64,000 nucleotides of DNA from Streptomyces sp. NBC_00237 (GCF_026342435.1 NZ_JAPEMT010000002.1:434001-498000); one strand, 5' to 3'. Counted from the first letter of the stretch, positions 43,295 through 52,994 are shown. The notes: generated by a model not told the origin, from the sequence alone. Translations and numbers: made by a program.

Positions 43295-44275
43295 ATGGAG
43301 CTGGAGTTGCGACACCTGCGGACCGTACGGGCGATTGCCGATGCCGGATCCCTGACCAAGGCCGCAGCCGCACTCGGGCTCGCGCAGCCCGCGCTGAGCA
43401 CTCAGCTTCGGCGCATCGAACGGGCCCTGGGCGGACCGCTGTTCGACCGCGACCACACGGGGTCACGGCCGACCCCGCTCGGTGAACTGGTGCTGGAGCG
43501 GGCCCGGATACTCCTCCCGGCGGTCCGGGAACTCCAGGAGGACGCCGTCCGTTTCGCCAATACCTGGGCCAACCTGGACCGCTTCCGCCTCGGCGGAACG
43601 CACGGCCCGCTGCTCGGCGGGCTGGTGGACCGGCTGGCCGGCGCCCGCCCCGGCGTGCCCGTGACCACGTACACGACGTGGTCGGTCGCCGAAATCAGCA
43701 GCATGCTCGTCGAGGGGCGGCTCGACTTCGCGCTGATCGGCACGTGCGGCGAGAGCAGACCGCCCGCGCAGGACCGGCTGAGCTGGGAGGTCGTGGGGGT
43801 CGACCCGGTCTTCGTGATGCTGCCCGAGAGCCACCCGCTGGTGGGCCTGCCCGAACTCGACCTGTCGCAGCTCGCCGGGGAGTGCTGGACGGACGTCCCC
43901 GGGGAGGGCTGCTTCGCGGACTGTTTCACCGCGGCGTGCGCGCGCGCCGGGTTCGCCCCGATGCAGGTGTACGAGACCGATACGGCGTCCTGCGTGCACC
44001 TGGTGCAGGTGGGGCGGGCGGTGGGCCTGTGCCGGGCCACGTTCCCGCCGAACCCGGGCATCGTGACCAGGCCGCTGGCCGGTGCTCCCCTGGCGTGGCG
44101 GCATCTGCTGGGCTGGCACCCGGGCGCCCCCGCCGCGGAGGCGGCGAAGGCGGTGTCCGGGTACACGGGTGTGGCGTACCAGGAGGCGGTGTCCCGCAGT
44201 GCGAGCTACACGCGCTGGCTGGCGTCCGCGCCCCGGCCCGGCTTCGGGGCCCGCGGCGTCACGGCCCAGCCCTGA
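43295..44275 (+). CDS. LysR-family regulator
   Basis: A 326-aa LysR protein: HTH ELRHLRTVRAIADAGSLTKA, ALGLAQPALSTQLRRIERALGG, then a PBP2-type effector domain with several cysteines (CGES, ECW, GEGCFADCFTAAC). It is divergent from the methyltransferase gene, with a 126-bp promoter between them. Inducer unknown. Confidence 0.87.
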   Translation: MELELRHLRTVRAIADAGSLTKAAAALGLAQPALSTQLRRIERALGGPLFDRDHTGSRPTPLGELVLERARILLPAVRELQEDAVRFANTWANLDRFRLGGTHGPLLGGLVDRLAGARPGVPVTTYTTWSVAEISSMLVEGRLDFALIGTCGESRPPAQDRLSWEVVGVDPVFVMLPESHPLVGLPELDLSQLAGECWTDVPGEGCFADCFTAACARAGFAPMQVYETDTASCVHLVQVGRAVGLCRATFPPNPGIVTRPLAGAPLAWRHLLGWHPGAPAAEAAKAVSGYTGVAYQEAVSRSASYTRWLASAPRPGFGARGVTAQP

Positions 44276-44285
44276 CGCCGGGACG

Positions 44286-44591
44286 TCAGCTCGCGCGGTG
44301 CCCCGGCGCGATGTCCTCGACCCGCTGGGCCAGCTCGAAGTCCTTCTCGGTGACCGCGCCGCCCACGCTGTGGGTGTTCACGGACAGGGCGAGCGTGCGG
44401 TAGCCGAGGACGAGGTCGGAGTGGTGGTCCAGCTCGTCCTGGATCTGGGCCACGTGGACGACCATCGCGGCCGCCGCGAGGTGCGAACCGAGTCGGTAGG
44501 TGCGGGCGATGCGGTCCTCCTCCAGGGACCAGCCGGGGAGTTCGCGCAGCCGGTCCTCAACATCCTTCTGTGACAACGGCTCCAGGGCCAT
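44286..44591 (-). CDS. Pterin-4a-carbinolamine dehydratase
   Basis: A 101-aa PCD protein. Its signature is clear: LPGWSLEEDRIARTYRL, VAQIQDELDHHSDLVLGYRTLALSVNTH (broken here) with the conserved His-His and His residues. The enzyme dehydrates 4a-hydroxytetrahydrobiopterin after aromatic amino-acid hydroxylation, or salvages a pterin side product. No hydroxylase is adjacent. Confidence 0.9.
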   Translation of the reverse strand: MALEPLSQKDVEDRLRELPGWSLEEDRIARTYRLGSHLAAAAMVVHVAQIQDELDHHSDLVLGYRTLALSVNTHSVGGAVTEKDFELAQRVEDIAPGHRAS

Positions 44592-44761
44592 GGCCGTGCT
44601 CCCTTCGCTTGTGGGCGGTGCTCTGTCGTTCCCTAAGGATCAGCGTGCCACCTTTTGCCCAGGGCGGCGCCGGGCCCGCTCCGGCCCGTACGCGGCACCC
44701 GGCTGTGCCTGCGCGTCCTCAAGCGCCGGACGGGCCGGGGCCCCCCCGATACCTTGCTCGC

Positions 44762-45568
44762 ATGACAACCCTTTCCACCGAAACCGGAGTCGGCGCCCTG
44801 CTGCGCCACTGGCGTGAGAACCGACGCCTGAGTCAGCTGGAGTTGGCCCTCCGGGCCGATTCGTCCGCCCGGCACATCAGCTTCATCGAGACCGGCAGGT
44901 CCCGCCCCAGCGCCGAGATGGTGCTGCGGCTGGCCGAGCACCTGCACGTACCCGTCCGGGACCGCAACGACCTTCTCCTGGCGGCCGGTTACGCGCCGCA
45001 GTTCGCGGAGACCCCGCTGAGCGATCCGTCGATGGGGGCGCTGCGGGCCGGTATCGACCAGCTGTTGCGGGGGTACGAGCCGTATCCCGCGCTCGTGGTG
45101 GACGGCACGTACAACGTCATCGCCTCGAACGGGGGGATACAGATGCTCATGGGCGGCGTCGCCGATCACCTCCTCTCCCCCGTGCCGAACGCCATGCGCC
45201 TGGCCCTGCACCCCGAGGGTCTGGCCCCGCGCATCCGGAACCTGCCCGAGTGGCGGGGGCACCTGCTGCACCAGATGGAGCGGCAGATAGCCCTGGTCAG
45301 ATCGGCTTCCCTGCGGGCGCTGTACGACGAGGTGGCGGCCTATCCGCTGCCACGCGCGCAGGACCCGGCGGCCGGTCCCGTGGGTCCGCCGGAGGCGTAC
45401 TTCGCGTTGCCGCTCAAGATCGAGCACGAGGGGCGCGTGCTGTCCTTCGTGTCGACGATCTCCACGTTCAACACCCCGATGGACGTGACGGTCGCGGAGC
45501 TGGCCATCGAGACGATGCTCCCGGCCGACCCGGACACCGTCACCTACCTGCGCGAGCGGGCCGCCTGA
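44762..45568 (+). CDS. XRE-family regulator with MmyB-like ligand domain
   Basis: A 268-aa protein: HTH LLRHWRENRRLSQLELALRADSSARHISFIETGRSRPS in two stretches, then the MmyB-like domain (GYEPYPALVVDGTYNVIASN, FVSTISTFNTPMDVTVAELAIE). These regulators are thought to bind fatty acids through the C-terminal PAS-like domain. Start at ATG 44762. Target unknown; monocistronic, its 3' end overlaps the next gene by 29 bp, tail to tail. Confidence 0.85.
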   Translation: MTTLSTETGVGALLRHWRENRRLSQLELALRADSSARHISFIETGRSRPSAEMVLRLAEHLHVPVRDRNDLLLAAGYAPQFAETPLSDPSMGALRAGIDQLLRGYEPYPALVVDGTYNVIASNGGIQMLMGGVADHLLSPVPNAMRLALHPEGLAPRIRNLPEWRGHLLHQMERQIALVRSASLRALYDEVAAYPLPRAQDPAAGPVGPPEAYFALPLKIEHEGRVLSFVSTISTFNTPMDVTVAELAIETMLPADPDTVTYLRERAA

Positions 45569-46151
45569 CCGCGTCGGACAGGGATTCCGGGTCGACGGCG
45601 TGCGCCACGGCCCGTCGCCAGTGCGCGGCGGTCGCGGCGCTGCCGTCGTCCGCGTCCGGGGCGGCGGGCGGGACGGTGCCGGGAAGGATCGCGTGGCCCG
45701 CCCCGCCGTACTCGCCGTCGGCCCCCGCCCAGGGCTCGGTGGCGAAGACGTACGAGGCGCCGGGTTTCAGGCGGTCCTGAAAGTTCCGGGGGTGGATGAC
45801 GGTGACGGTGTCACGCAGGTCGCCCTTGTAGCGGTCCTGGACCTCGACCTCGTACGTGTCGACGGGCATCTGGTCGAGGAGCTCCGGCCCGTCGTGGTCC
45901 ACGATCCGGCCCCGGAAGACGTCGGCCGCGCTGAAGGCGACCTGTCGGGCGTCGTCGGGCTCGTACCGCAGGAAGCACTCCGTCTGCTGGCCGTGGGCGA
46001 GCACGCTGTCGTACGCGGCCCAGCCCGAGGTCCCGAGCACGGCGGTGGCCGCGAGGCCGATCGCGGCGCGGTGGAAGGGCTTCATGGCGCGGAGCTTCGC
46101 CGCCCCGAGCTTCGTGGTCCCCAGGATGCTCACGCTTCGAAGGGTGCTCAT
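45540..46151 (-). CDS. Secreted TIMP/NTR-like protein, unknown function
   Basis: Up to 203 aa. A hydrophobic segment AAIGLAATAVLGTSGWAAY follows a basic stretch; from ATG 46085 (181 aa) it would be a normal signal peptide, from ATG 46151 the N-terminus is longer. The body, FSAADVFRGRIVD, YEVEVQDRYKGDLRDTVTVI and RLKPGASYVFATEP, resembles secreted TIMP/netrin-like (NTR) proteins. One cysteine (TECFL). Function unknown. Confidence 0.6.
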   Translation of the reverse strand: MSTLRSVSILGTTKLGAAKLRAMKPFHRAAIGLAATAVLGTSGWAAYDSVLAHGQQTECFLRYEPDDARQVAFSAADVFRGRIVDHDGPELLDQMPVDTYEVEVQDRYKGDLRDTVTVIHPRNFQDRLKPGASYVFATEPWAGADGEYGGAGHAILPGTVPPAAPDADDGSAATAAHWRRAVAHAVDPESLSDAVRRPARAGR

Positions 46152-46311
46152 GGTCGGCCAACGCGCCGCGCCCGCCGCCCGTTACGGTCCGCTCGCCGGG
46201 ACGCGGGCACCGCTGCCCGACGGGCCGGGCGGCGCGGGCGGGGCGTAGGGCTGGAGGGCTCGGGAGCGAGCACCGATGTGCGGCGGGAAGAAGCAGCGGA
46301 GATCCTTGGTT

Positions 46312-46337
46312 CATATGTGACGAAAAAGACACATATG
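46312..46337. promoter_or_regulatory. 8-10-8 perfect inverted repeat upstream of oxidoreductase
   Basis: CATATGTG (46312-46319) / CACATATG (46330-46337) with an A-rich 10-bp spacer, 53 bp before the oxidoreductase start. Strikingly AT-rich in this chromosome, so a likely repressor site (MarR- or HxlR-type). No regulator is adjacent. Confidence 0.6.
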
Positions 46338-46389
46338 ACGACTCCTGGAAGCTTTCCGGGTGGTCACAGCACAGAAGGTGAATCCGCCC

Positions 46390-47334
46390 ATGCGTGCAGT
46401 AGCTGTCCGTGCGTTCAAGGCCCTCCCCGAGCCCGTCGAGGTGCCCGCCCCGGTCGCGGAACCGGGCCGGGTCCTGGTGAAGGTCGCCGCCGCCGGGCTC
46501 AATCCCGTCGACTGGCTGATCGCCGACGGCATGCTCGACGGTGTCGCACCCCATGTGTTTCCGCTGGTCATGGGCGCGGACTTCGCCGGAACCGTGACGG
46601 CGGTGGGCGACGGCGTGACCCGGTTCGCGGTCGGGGACGAGATCTTCGGGCAGGTGGGCGGTGCGGCGATCGGGGCGGGTTCGTACGCGGAGTACGTGAG
46701 CGCTTCCGAGGACGCGCCCCTGGCCCGCGCCCCGAAGAGCGTGCCGCTCGCCCATGCGGCGGCGCTGCCGGTCGCTGGCATGACCGCGGCCCAGATCCTG
46801 GAGGCCGCCGCGGTGCGGGAGGGCGAGAGCCTGCTGGTCATCGGTGCGGGCGGCGGGGTGGGCACGTACCTCACCCAGTTGGCCGCCGGACGTGACGTGC
46901 GGGTGCTGGCGGCGGTGCGCGGAGACGCGCGGCAGCGGATGGGAGCGCTGGGCGCGGCCGTCACCGTCGACACCACGGCCCAGGACCTGGCAAGCGCGGT
47001 ACGGGACGAGTACCCGGACGGGGTGGACGCGCTCGTGGACCTGGCCTCCCGGACCAAGGAGGACTTCGCGGCGAACGCGGCCCTGGTGCACGACGGCGGT
47101 GTGGCGCTCACGAGCCTGCACCAGGAGGACCCTGCGCGCGCCCCGAGGGGCGTCGAGGTGATCGGGTTCGAGATGTCGCCGAGCGGGGACCTGCTGGCCA
47201 CGCTCGCCCGGGCCGTGGATGCCGGGCAGTTGAAGATCGACGTCGAGGCCGAGGTGCCGCTGGAGCGGGCGCCGGAGGCCGTCGCGAAGAGCCGCTCGGG
47301 CGGGGCGCGCGGCAAGACGCTGATCGTGCCGTAA
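46390..47334 (+). CDS. NADP-dependent MDR-family oxidoreductase
   Basis: A 314-aa zinc-free medium-chain reductase of quinone-reductase type: GLNPVDWLIADG, MGADFAGTVTAVGDGV, then cofactor motif VIGAGGGVGTYLTQLA. It lacks the structural-zinc cysteine cluster. Start ATG 46390. Probably controlled through the 46312 inverted repeat. Substrate unknown, commonly a quinone or enone. Confidence 0.85.
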   Translation: MRAVAVRAFKALPEPVEVPAPVAEPGRVLVKVAAAGLNPVDWLIADGMLDGVAPHVFPLVMGADFAGTVTAVGDGVTRFAVGDEIFGQVGGAAIGAGSYAEYVSASEDAPLARAPKSVPLAHAAALPVAGMTAAQILEAAAVREGESLLVIGAGGGVGTYLTQLAAGRDVRVLAAVRGDARQRMGALGAAVTVDTTAQDLASAVRDEYPDGVDALVDLASRTKEDFAANAALVHDGGVALTSLHQEDPARAPRGVEVIGFEMSPSGDLLATLARAVDAGQLKIDVEAEVPLERAPEAVAKSRSGGARGKTLIVP

Positions 47335-47353
47335 CTCCGGACTCCGTCACTCC

Positions 47354-47413
47354 GCAGCACCGGACTCGGCAGCGCCGGACTCCGCAGCGCCGGACTCCGC
47401 GGCACCGGACTCC
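47354..47413. repeat. Four tandem 15-bp repeats
   Basis: GCRGCRCCGGACTCS at 47354, 47369, 47384 and 47399, lying between the oxidoreductase and the luciferase-like gene. Confidence 0.8.
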
Positions 47414-47448
47414 CGCCGCGCCCCTACCAGTTCACCGAGGTGACCCTC

Positions 47449-48339
47449 ATGCTTCCCGTACAGCTCGGCGCCAACGTCGACCCGACCTGGGACGACCCGC
47501 TGCGCCCCCTCCTCAACGCCAAGCGCATCGAGGAGGCGGGGCTCGACCTCATCACCGTCCAGGACCACCCGTACCAGCCCGCGTTCTACGACACCTGGAC
47601 GCTGGTCAACTGGATCCTCGCGTACACGGACGAGCTGATCGTGCTGCCCGCCGTGGCGAACCTGCCGCTGCGGCCGCCCGCCGTGCTCGGCAAGTCGGCG
47701 GCCAGCGCCTACCTGCTGTCCGGCGGCAGGCTTCAACTCGGCCTGGGCGCCGGAGCGTTCTGGGACGCCATCGAGGCGTACGGCGGCGAGCGCCGCACCC
47801 CCGGCGAGGCGCTCGGCGCGCTGAGCGACGCCGTCGACGTGATCCGCGCGGTGTGGAGCCGGGAGCGCTCGGTCCGCACCGACGGCACGCACTACGCGGT
47901 GCGGGGCGCGCACCCCGGGCCGCCCGCCGCCGACGACGGCCTCGGCATCTGGCTCGGCGTGACCGGCCCGCGCGCGCTGAAGCTGCTGGGGGCGAAGGCC
48001 GACGGCTGGGTGGTGTCGAACACCTACTTCCCGCCCGCCGAACTCGCCCGGGGCAACGCCCTGATCGCCGAGGGCGCGGAGCGAGCGGGCCGCGATCCGG
48101 CGGAGCTGGACGGTCTGCGCAAGCTCTACAACGTGGCGGGCCTGGTCGCGGAGACCGAGTCGGCCGATCCGTTCAACGGCACGGCCCGGCAGTGGGCCGA
48201 CACCCTGGTCTCCCTCTACCGGGACTCGGGGATGAACTCGTTCGTGTTCTGGCCGGAGGACGACCGCGACCGGCAGACGGACGTCTTCGCCAAGGAGGTC
48301 GCGCCACTGGTGCGGGAGGCGCTGAACGGCGCTTCGTGA
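47449..48339 (+). CDS. Luciferase-like (LLM) flavin/F420-dependent oxidoreductase
   Basis: A 296-aa LLM-fold enzyme: LPVQLGANVDP, EEAGLDLITVQDHPYQP, GGRLQLGLGAGAFWDAIEAYGG, IWLGVTGPRALKLLGAKADGW. Members use F420 or FMN; the cofactor cannot be decided here. Start ATG 47449 with GAGG upstream; GTG 47440 is an alternative. The gene directly follows the reductase through the 15-bp repeat. Confidence 0.83.
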   Translation: MLPVQLGANVDPTWDDPLRPLLNAKRIEEAGLDLITVQDHPYQPAFYDTWTLVNWILAYTDELIVLPAVANLPLRPPAVLGKSAASAYLLSGGRLQLGLGAGAFWDAIEAYGGERRTPGEALGALSDAVDVIRAVWSRERSVRTDGTHYAVRGAHPGPPAADDGLGIWLGVTGPRALKLLGAKADGWVVSNTYFPPAELARGNALIAEGAERAGRDPAELDGLRKLYNVAGLVAETESADPFNGTARQWADTLVSLYRDSGMNSFVFWPEDDRDRQTDVFAKEVAPLVREALNGAS

Positions 48340-48504
48340 GCCCGCAGGACCGCGCGGGCGGGTGAATCCCGGCGGGTCGGCGGCCCGGTCTCGGGGGCGG
48401 AGCCGGTGGGCGGTGCTCGGATGGGCCCCGATCCTTGGCCCGGCCCCCGCACGGTCCCGCCCTGCACGGCCGTCGCCTCCCACCGCCTTCCCGGAGGGGA
48501 CCCC

Positions 48505-49158
48505 ATGCCCGTCTTCACCCGTCACGCCAGCGCCGCCGCCCTCGTCGCCGTACCCCTGCTGCTCCTGGCGGCACCCGGCGCGGGCGCGGACGACAAGAAC
48601 CCTCCCGCAGCCGCTCCCCCGGCCATGTCGATCGCCCTGTCCAACGGTGTGGACACGGTCAGTTCGGGCTCCCGGCTGGCGTACACGGTGACCGTCCACA
48701 ACCAGGGCGCGGCGAACCTCGCCGGGCTGCGCATCGAGCAGGAGCTGCCCACCGGGGCGTCGGGCGCGTCGGCGGACCAGCAGGCGAAGGTGGCGGGCGG
48801 CAAGGCCGTGTGGACCGCCGACGTGCGGGCGCACGGCAAGACGGTGCTGACGTCGTCGGCGACGCTCGGCACGGAACAGGCGGGCGCACTGCGGGCGGCG
48901 AGCACGGTGTGCGCGTATCTGCCCACGTCGCAGGTGCCCGTGGTGTGTTCGAGCGACATGGACCTCCTCCCCGCAGGGGCGAAGGCGGAGGGCGTGGACC
49001 TGGCGGACGGCGCGGACGGCGGCACGGTGCTGGGCATGCGGCCGGGTGTGGCGATCGGCGTACTGGCGGGCGCGGGGCTGCTCGCGGGCGGTGGCGTGCT
49101 GGTGGTGCGCCGCCGCAAGAAGGCGGCGGCCGGTGGCGGCGGGCTCGGCCTGGGCTGA
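48505..49158 (+). CDS. Secreted, membrane-anchored surface protein (DUF11-like)
   Basis: A 217-aa protein. GGAGGGG precedes ATG 48505. Signal peptide 1-28 (ALVAVPLLLLAAPGAGA), a beta-rich DUF11/CARDB-like domain (VSSGSRLAYTVTVHNQGAANLAGL), a C-terminal helix (PGVAIGVLAGAGLLAGGGVLVV) and a basic Arg/Lys stop-transfer end. No LPXTG motif, so it is held by the helix. Function unknown. Confidence 0.75.
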   Translation: MPVFTRHASAAALVAVPLLLLAAPGAGADDKNPPAAAPPAMSIALSNGVDTVSSGSRLAYTVTVHNQGAANLAGLRIEQELPTGASGASADQQAKVAGGKAVWTADVRAHGKTVLTSSATLGTEQAGALRAASTVCAYLPTSQVPVVCSSDMDLLPAGAKAEGVDLADGADGGTVLGMRPGVAIGVLAGAGLLAGGGVLVVRRRKKAAAGGGGLGLG

Positions 49159-49192
49159 CGTACGGCGGACACGGCCTGGGCCGACGTACAGA

Positions 49193-49228
49193 ATGTCCGG
49201 TACGCCCCGTCAGGCGCGTACCGGACAT
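49193..49228. terminator. Bidirectional terminator
   Basis: ATGTCCGGTACG (49193-49204) / CGTACCGGACAT (49217-49228), 12-bp perfect stem, between the surface protein (+) and the permease (-). Confidence 0.8.
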
Positions 49229-49254
49229 CACCGCGCATCCGGATGAAGAGCCCG

Positions 49255-50637
49255 TCAGGCGGCAGCAGCCCGCTTCTTGCGCGCCGACATGCACGCGTAC
49301 ACGATCACGCCCGCGAACAGGAAGAGCACTCCCTGGTAGACCGCCGCGTAGCCCGACCCCGCGACCAGCCACATCGAGAAGCCCGCCGCCAGAGCCGCGA
49401 GGACGCCGTCGCGCACGAGCCGTCCCCGGTTGACCCGCTCGGACTGCCCGGACAGCAGGAAGTACAGCTGGGCGGCCGTCGCCAGCAGATACGGCACGGT
49501 CGCGGTGAAGGTGGTCACCAGCACCAGGACCTCGAAGACGCCGTCGGAGCCCGCCGTGTAGTTGTAGACGGTCAGCAGCGAGGCGAGGACGACGGTGACG
49601 ATCACGCCGACCGTCGGCACACCGCGCTTCTTCGTGGCGAACACGGCGGGGAAGAGCCCGTCCTTGGCGGCCGCGTACGGCGTCTGGGCGCTGAGCAGCG
49701 TCCAGCCGTTGAGCGCGCCGAGGATCGAGATCACGGCGGCGCAGGCGACGACGGTGCCGCCCCAGGTGCCTCCGAACATGTGGTTCACGGCGTCCGAGAA
49801 GGGCGCGCCGGAGTCGACGAGCTTGTCGTGCGGGACGTTGCCGAAGACCGACAGGGTGCCCAGCAGGTAGACGAAGGCGGCGCCCAGCGTGCCGAGGATG
49901 GTGGCGCGGCCGACGTTGCGGCGCGGGTTGCGGACCTCGCCCGCACTGACGGCCGCCGACTCGACGCCCAGGTAGGAGAAGAGCAGGATCGCGGCGGACG
50001 CGGACACCGCGCCGACCGCGCCGGAGCCGCTGGCCTGGAACGGGCCGAGGTTGTCGGCGGAGAAGGTGAAGAGCCCGCCCACGGCCACCAGCAGCAGCGG
50101 CGCGAACTTGAGCACCGTCGCGACGACCTGCACCGCGCCCACGTAGCGGGTGCCCGCGAGGTTGGCGGCGGCGGGCAGCCACTGCACCAGCAGCGCGGCG
50201 AGCATCATCGCGGGCTTGGAGTCGCCGAGCGGGAAGAGCACGTCGAGGTAGCCGACGGCCGCGACGGCGAGCGCCGCGTTCGACACCCAGGCGGTGATCC
50301 AGTAGCTCCAGGCGGCGAGGAATCCGGCGAAGTCGCCGAACGCCTCGCGGGCGTAGACGTACGGACCGCCCGTCTTGGGGTGCTGGTTGGCCAGCTTGCC
50401 GAAGACCAGGGCGAGGCAGATCGCGCCGAGGGTCAGGACGCCGAAGGCGAGGAGGCTGATGGTGCCGAAGGGGGCGACGGAGGCGGGGAGCAGGAAGATC
50501 CCGCCGCCGATGATGTTGCCCATGACGAGGGTGGTGGCGATCGGGAGACCGAAGCGCCGGGCGTGCTTGCCCTGGTCCTCGTGGACCTCGGTGTTCTCAG
50601 CCGGATCCGACTGCGGAGCGGTTCCGGTGTCGTGCAT
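49255..50637 (-). CDS. APC-family amino acid permease
   Basis: A 460-aa transporter with about 12 membrane helices. The APC signature GNIIGGGIFLLPASVAPFG in helix 1 and the unwound GVESAAVSAGEVRNP in helix 6 are clear. It is closest in pattern to the ArcD/AdiC-like basic amino acid group; the real substrate is unknown. N-terminal 27 residues are acidic and cytoplasmic. Confidence 0.85.
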   Translation of the reverse strand: MHDTGTAPQSDPAENTEVHEDQGKHARRFGLPIATTLVMGNIIGGGIFLLPASVAPFGTISLLAFGVLTLGAICLALVFGKLANQHPKTGGPYVYAREAFGDFAGFLAAWSYWITAWVSNAALAVAAVGYLDVLFPLGDSKPAMMLAALLVQWLPAAANLAGTRYVGAVQVVATVLKFAPLLLVAVGGLFTFSADNLGPFQASGSGAVGAVSASAAILLFSYLGVESAAVSAGEVRNPRRNVGRATILGTLGAAFVYLLGTLSVFGNVPHDKLVDSGAPFSDAVNHMFGGTWGGTVVACAAVISILGALNGWTLLSAQTPYAAAKDGLFPAVFATKKRGVPTVGVIVTVVLASLLTVYNYTAGSDGVFEVLVLVTTFTATVPYLLATAAQLYFLLSGQSERVNRGRLVRDGVLAALAAGFSMWLVAGSGYAAVYQGVLFLFAGVIVYACMSARKKRAAAA

Positions 50638-50718
50638 GGGGTGGTGCCTCTCGCCGTACGAAGTGCCCAGGGTCGCCGGGCGACGCCCATGGTCGGGTAC
50701 GGGGAAGCATGCGCAAAA

Positions 50719-52872
50719 TCACGCCTTTTCATCCTGTACGGCGCGGCTTGAGACCGGAAAACATCCTTCCGCTTCCTCTTCCGGCCGGGATTCCTGCGCG
50801 GCCCCGATCGGCACCTGAGGGCCCTGGCATTCGCGCAGCCAGCGACGAAGTACCTGGTGAACGGCTTCCGCGCCGACGAGGTCGACGTCTTCGGGGACCG
50901 GTTCGGACAGAGCGAGCGGCCACAGCAGGAAGGGGCGGGTCTGTTCGCCGCCGAGCCCGCCGTGCGAGCCGATCTGCGCCTCGAAGGCGTGCACGCGGCC
51001 CGTCTTCGGGTCGTACGAGGAGTTGACCATGATGTCGGCGGTGTGCGGGAAGGTGTCGGTGCGGCGGATCGCGTCGGCCGCGCCCCTGCCGAAGGGCTTC
51101 AGCGGGCCCTCGCCGTCGCGCAGTTCGGGCAGCGGGATCTCCGCGCCGTCGGAGCCGAGCACCACGGCCCCGTACTCCTCGCTCCGTACGAGCAGGAAGC
51201 CGACGCCGGGGTGTCCGGCGAGCATGCGCAGCAGGGCGGGGTGACGGCGGTCGATCTCCTCGCGGGACGCGCGTCCGGGGAGGTCGGGGAAGCTGATCAG
51301 GCCGAGGTTGCCGGAGGCGAGCACGATCGGGTCGGAGGCGTCGGACCCGGCGGGGTGGGAATGTGCCGCTTCGGCGAGGTCGACGGGCCGGTGCAGCACC
51401 GTGCGCACGGCGTCGCGGGCCTCGGCGCCGCTCCTGGTGCGCTGGGCGCGGCGGGGGACGGACAGGCCGCAGCTGGCCCGTACGTAGTCGCGCAGGGTGA
51501 GGCCGAAGCGCCCCTCGAAGGTCTCGCCGGGGCTCTGGCCGTGGTCGGAGAGCAGGACGATCCGGTACGCGCGCGGGGCGTGTTCGGCGACCTTGGCGAT
51601 CAGCGCGACCGAGCGGTCGAGACGCCGGAGGATCTTGTCGGCGTCACGGCTGCGCGGCCCGGAGTGGTGGGCGACCTCGTCGTACGAGACGAGGTCGGCG
51701 TAGATGGCGGTGCGGCCGGAGAGGACGTCCCCTATGACGGCGGCGACCACGACGTCCCGCTGGACGACCGTGGCGAAGGCCCGGATGAAGGGGTAGAGGC
51801 CGCCGCGTCCGACGCGCGGGGTCTCCTTGCGCAGCCGGGAGGCGACCGACTGGTGCATCTCGCGGCCGACTTCGGTGACGAAGGACATGGCGGTGCGGAC
51901 GGCGTTGGCGGGGTCGGAGAAGTACGCGAAGTACCCGGCTCGGGAGCGGTTGCTGGGGCCCCGGCGGGCGGCGATGGACAGGACCAGGGCGAGCTGGTCG
52001 GCGCCGCCGGAGAAGAGGTTGCCCCGGCTGGCGCCGTCGTAGGTCAGCAGCCCTCCGTCGCCGGAGCGTTCGATCGCCCGGTTCTGGAGCTCGGCGGTGC
52101 TGGCGGGGCTGGAGCACACCATGGTGCGCCCGGTCTCCTTCTCGTACCAGCGGAAGGCGGGCACGTCGTGGTTGGTGCCGTGCAGGATGCCGAGCTGGCT
52201 GGCCCCGGTCTGGCTGGACCAGTCGGTGCGCCAGGGGGTGAGCCGGTGGGTGGGCGGGTCCCCCTCCAGGAGTCCGCCGACCGTGGGCATCAGCCCCTTG
52301 TCGAGGGCGCGCCGCAGGGTGTCGTGGCCGAGGCCGTCGAGCTGGAGGAAGACGGTGCCTGGCATGCCGTGCCGCCCGGCGTCGCGCTTCCCGCCGCGAC
52401 GGCGCTGGGCGAGCCGGGAGAGCCTGCGCCGGTACGCCTCGTCGTCGCGGACGGCGAGCGCGGTGGAGGTGGCGGAGGCGACGGCGGACATCACGGCGGC
52501 GACGACCACGGCGGTCTCGGGATCGGCCTCGCCGCTCCCGTCGGGCAGCACGCTGAGCGCGACGAGCAGCAGGGAGCCGTTGAGGAAGAAGGCGAGGAGA
52601 CCCAGCACCAGTGCCGGTACGAGGAGGAGCGCACGCACCACGAGAGGCCACACCAGCGCGGACAGCAGGCCGAAGGCTCCGGCCGCCCAGGCCGCGGTGA
52701 GGGCGACGTCGGTGAGGGACTCCGAGTCGTCGCCCTGGAGCTGGAACTCGGGGAGGATCCCGGCGAGCGCCAGCATGGTGAGGGTGGACACCGCCCAGAC
52801 GGTGGTCACGCGCAGGAGCGCGCCGCCCGCCCGCCGCCAGCCGATCGTTCGCCAACGCCCTTCGGCCACCAC
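50719..52872 (-). CDS. Membrane-anchored phosphodiesterase/nucleotide pyrophosphatase-like protein
   Basis: A 717-aa protein. Four N-terminal membrane helices (~20-145) in a phage-holin-4-like arrangement, then an alkaline-phosphatase-superfamily domain: VFLQLDGLGHDTLRRAL (metal Asp), SQTGASQLGILHG (nucleophile region), YADLVSYDEVAHHSGPRSRDAD and VLLSDHGQSPGE. Likely cleaves phosphodiesters or anionic polymers at the cell surface; substrate unknown. A 30-residue acidic tail closes it. Confidence 0.75.
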   Translation of the reverse strand: MVAEGRWRTIGWRRAGGALLRVTTVWAVSTLTMLALAGILPEFQLQGDDSESLTDVALTAAWAAGAFGLLSALVWPLVVRALLLVPALVLGLLAFFLNGSLLLVALSVLPDGSGEADPETAVVVAAVMSAVASATSTALAVRDDEAYRRRLSRLAQRRRGGKRDAGRHGMPGTVFLQLDGLGHDTLRRALDKGLMPTVGGLLEGDPPTHRLTPWRTDWSSQTGASQLGILHGTNHDVPAFRWYEKETGRTMVCSSPASTAELQNRAIERSGDGGLLTYDGASRGNLFSGGADQLALVLSIAARRGPSNRSRAGYFAYFSDPANAVRTAMSFVTEVGREMHQSVASRLRKETPRVGRGGLYPFIRAFATVVQRDVVVAAVIGDVLSGRTAIYADLVSYDEVAHHSGPRSRDADKILRRLDRSVALIAKVAEHAPRAYRIVLLSDHGQSPGETFEGRFGLTLRDYVRASCGLSVPRRAQRTRSGAEARDAVRTVLHRPVDLAEAAHSHPAGSDASDPIVLASGNLGLISFPDLPGRASREEIDRRHPALLRMLAGHPGVGFLLVRSEEYGAVVLGSDGAEIPLPELRDGEGPLKPFGRGAADAIRRTDTFPHTADIMVNSSYDPKTGRVHAFEAQIGSHGGLGGEQTRPFLLWPLALSEPVPEDVDLVGAEAVHQVLRRWLRECQGPQVPIGAAQESRPEEEAEGCFPVSSRAVQDEKA

Positions 52873-52994
52873 GCCGTGCCCACCTCTGTTCGTGTCCTCG
52901 GGTCCCGGACCCCCGTGTCCGGCCAGCCTGTCACAGCGGGCGGGGCGGTTCGGACGTAACCCCTACAGATCGGGACACAACACCCGCAAGGAGT

